NCBI RefSeq assembly: GCF_033283405.1
Contig: NZ_JAWMQR010000002.1
Location: forward strand, 62,001-126,000
DNA length: 64,000 bases
Source: Halioxenophilus sp033283405
GTDB taxonomy: Bacteria > Pseudomonadota > Gammaproteobacteria > Pseudomonadales > Cellvibrionaceae
Reading direction: 5' to 3'
Part shown: positions 63,457-64,000 of the stretch, piece after piece
Position numbering within the stretch: position 1 is the stretch's first letter
Layout of the letters: every line of letters starts with the position of its first letter
The notes under the pieces: generated by a model
Database searches by the model: none
Told to the model about the DNA's origin: nothing
The model's input: only the letters and a program-made list of their open reading frames with translations
Translations under genes and position numbers: made by a program

Positions 63457-64000
63457 ATGTTTAGCTTACAAGCCGCCAGCAGCGCGGCCGAAATCGCCAG
63501 CGCGGTAAAAGCACAACAGATTACCGCGCAGGCGGTGATAGAGTTTTTTCTCGAGCGTATCGCACGCCACAACCCAACACTGAATGCCTTTACCGAGGTG
63601 CTCACCGAGCGGGCCTTGGCCACCGCCGCCGCCATTGATAAAAAGATTGCCGCCGGCATCAATCCAGGTGCACTGGCGGGCGTGCCTTTCTCGGTAAAAA
63701 ATCTGTTCGATGTCGCTGGCATCACCACCCTGGCCGGGTCAAAAATTAATCGCAGTAATACCCCGGCCAGCCGCGATGCGGTATTAATCGAACGATTGGA
63801 GGCCGAAGGCGCAATTTTAGTGGGCGCGGTAACCATGGGCGAATACGCCTACGACTTCACCGGTGAAAACGCCCACTACGGCAACTGCCACAACCCCTGG
63901 GATACCAGCCGTATGAGCGGTGGTTCCAGCTCCGGCTCCGGCGCCTGCGTCGGCGGTATGCTGGCCCCCCTATCGCTCGGCTCCGACACCAACGGCTCCA
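63457..64000 (+). CDS. AtzE/HpxY-like amidase (3' end cut off)
   Basis: The first 181 residues of an amidase-signature enzyme, cut by the window edge. The catalytic Lys is in PFSVKNLFDV and the serine-rich signature MSGGSSSGSG with GSDTNGS follows, as in AtzE (1-carboxybiuret hydrolase) and HpxY (oxalurate amidohydrolase). The gene pairs with the small AtzG-like subunit, the diagnostic context. A GGAGG ribosome site lies just before the ATG. Which amide it cleaves cannot be told from this half. Confidence 0.85.
   Translation, partial: MFSLQAASSAAEIASAVKAQQITAQAVIEFFLERIARHNPTLNAFTEVLTERALATAAAIDKKIAAGINPGALAGVPFSVKNLFDVAGITTLAGSKINRSNTPASRDAVLIERLEAEGAILVGAVTMGEYAYDFTGENAHYGNCHNPWDTSRMSGGSSSGSGACVGGMLAPLSLGSDTNGS

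Overview
The window is a stretch of chromosome from a Gammaproteobacterium, most likely a marine-type relative of Pseudomonas (Cellvibrionales/Pseudomonadales-like). This is inferred from gene order: rpsF-rpsR-DUF2232-rplI-dnaB, serB next to a fimX-type gene, fpr next to a finR-type LysR gene, and panC-panD-acs are all Pseudomonas-style neighbourhoods. Base composition is fairly GC-rich and even. I saw no tRNA or rRNA gene, insertion sequence, prophage or CRISPR array.

Layout: 0-3.5 kb, molybdate import (modB end, modC), the stress kinase srkA and cysE. 3.5-6.3 kb, a complete EF-P beta-lysylation set (epmA, efp, epmB). 6.3-11.7 kb, an uncharacterised protein with a PilZ-like C-terminus, a FimX-type degenerate c-di-GMP protein, and serB. 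11.8-16.8 kb, a YtjB-like membrane protein, a two-domain ornithine-lipid acyltransferase (OlsF-like) whose first domain lacks the expected catalytic residues, a cytochrome b561-YceI fusion and a separate YceI. 17-23.4 kb, fpr/finR with a perfect LysR-type operator between them, an esterase, ppnN, a NUDIX hydrolase, a uracil-DNA glycosylase relative, a glutathione transferase and a YjbR protein. 23.4-26 kb, the three-gene AmmeMemoRadiSam set. 26-33.3 kb, a dioxygenase, a YoaK-like protein, acylphosphatase, NhaD, a type B carboxylesterase, an AraC regulator and SmrA. 33.4-41 kb, acs, panD, panC, dnaB and the rpsF ribosomal operon. 41-48.5 kb, an exported RidA, a macrodomain protein, two glycosyltransferases, an AraC regulator, rimO and a SUKH-like protein. 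48.5-53 kb, an RND efflux pair in permease-first order.

53-64 kb looks like an accessory region for nitrogen-rich compounds. It holds an exported adenosine deaminase, a nucleoside/guanine-type deaminase, an IPNS-family dioxygenase, a DUF2165 membrane protein and a tightly packed plus-strand operon that runs off the end. The operon encodes an FAD oxidoreductase, a cytosine-deaminase-type amidohydrolase, a biuret-hydrolase-like cysteine hydrolase, an NCS2 nucleobase permease, an AtzG/HpxX-like small subunit and an AtzE/HpxY-like amidase. I infer uptake, oxidation, deamination and stepwise amide hydrolysis of an N-heterocycle or ureide. The substrate is unknown, and this is the best candidate for an undescribed pathway. 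Just upstream, between DUF2165 and the dioxygenase gene, lies an array of seven hairpin-bearing repeat units of about 0.85 kb in which stem arms differ between units but stay complementary.
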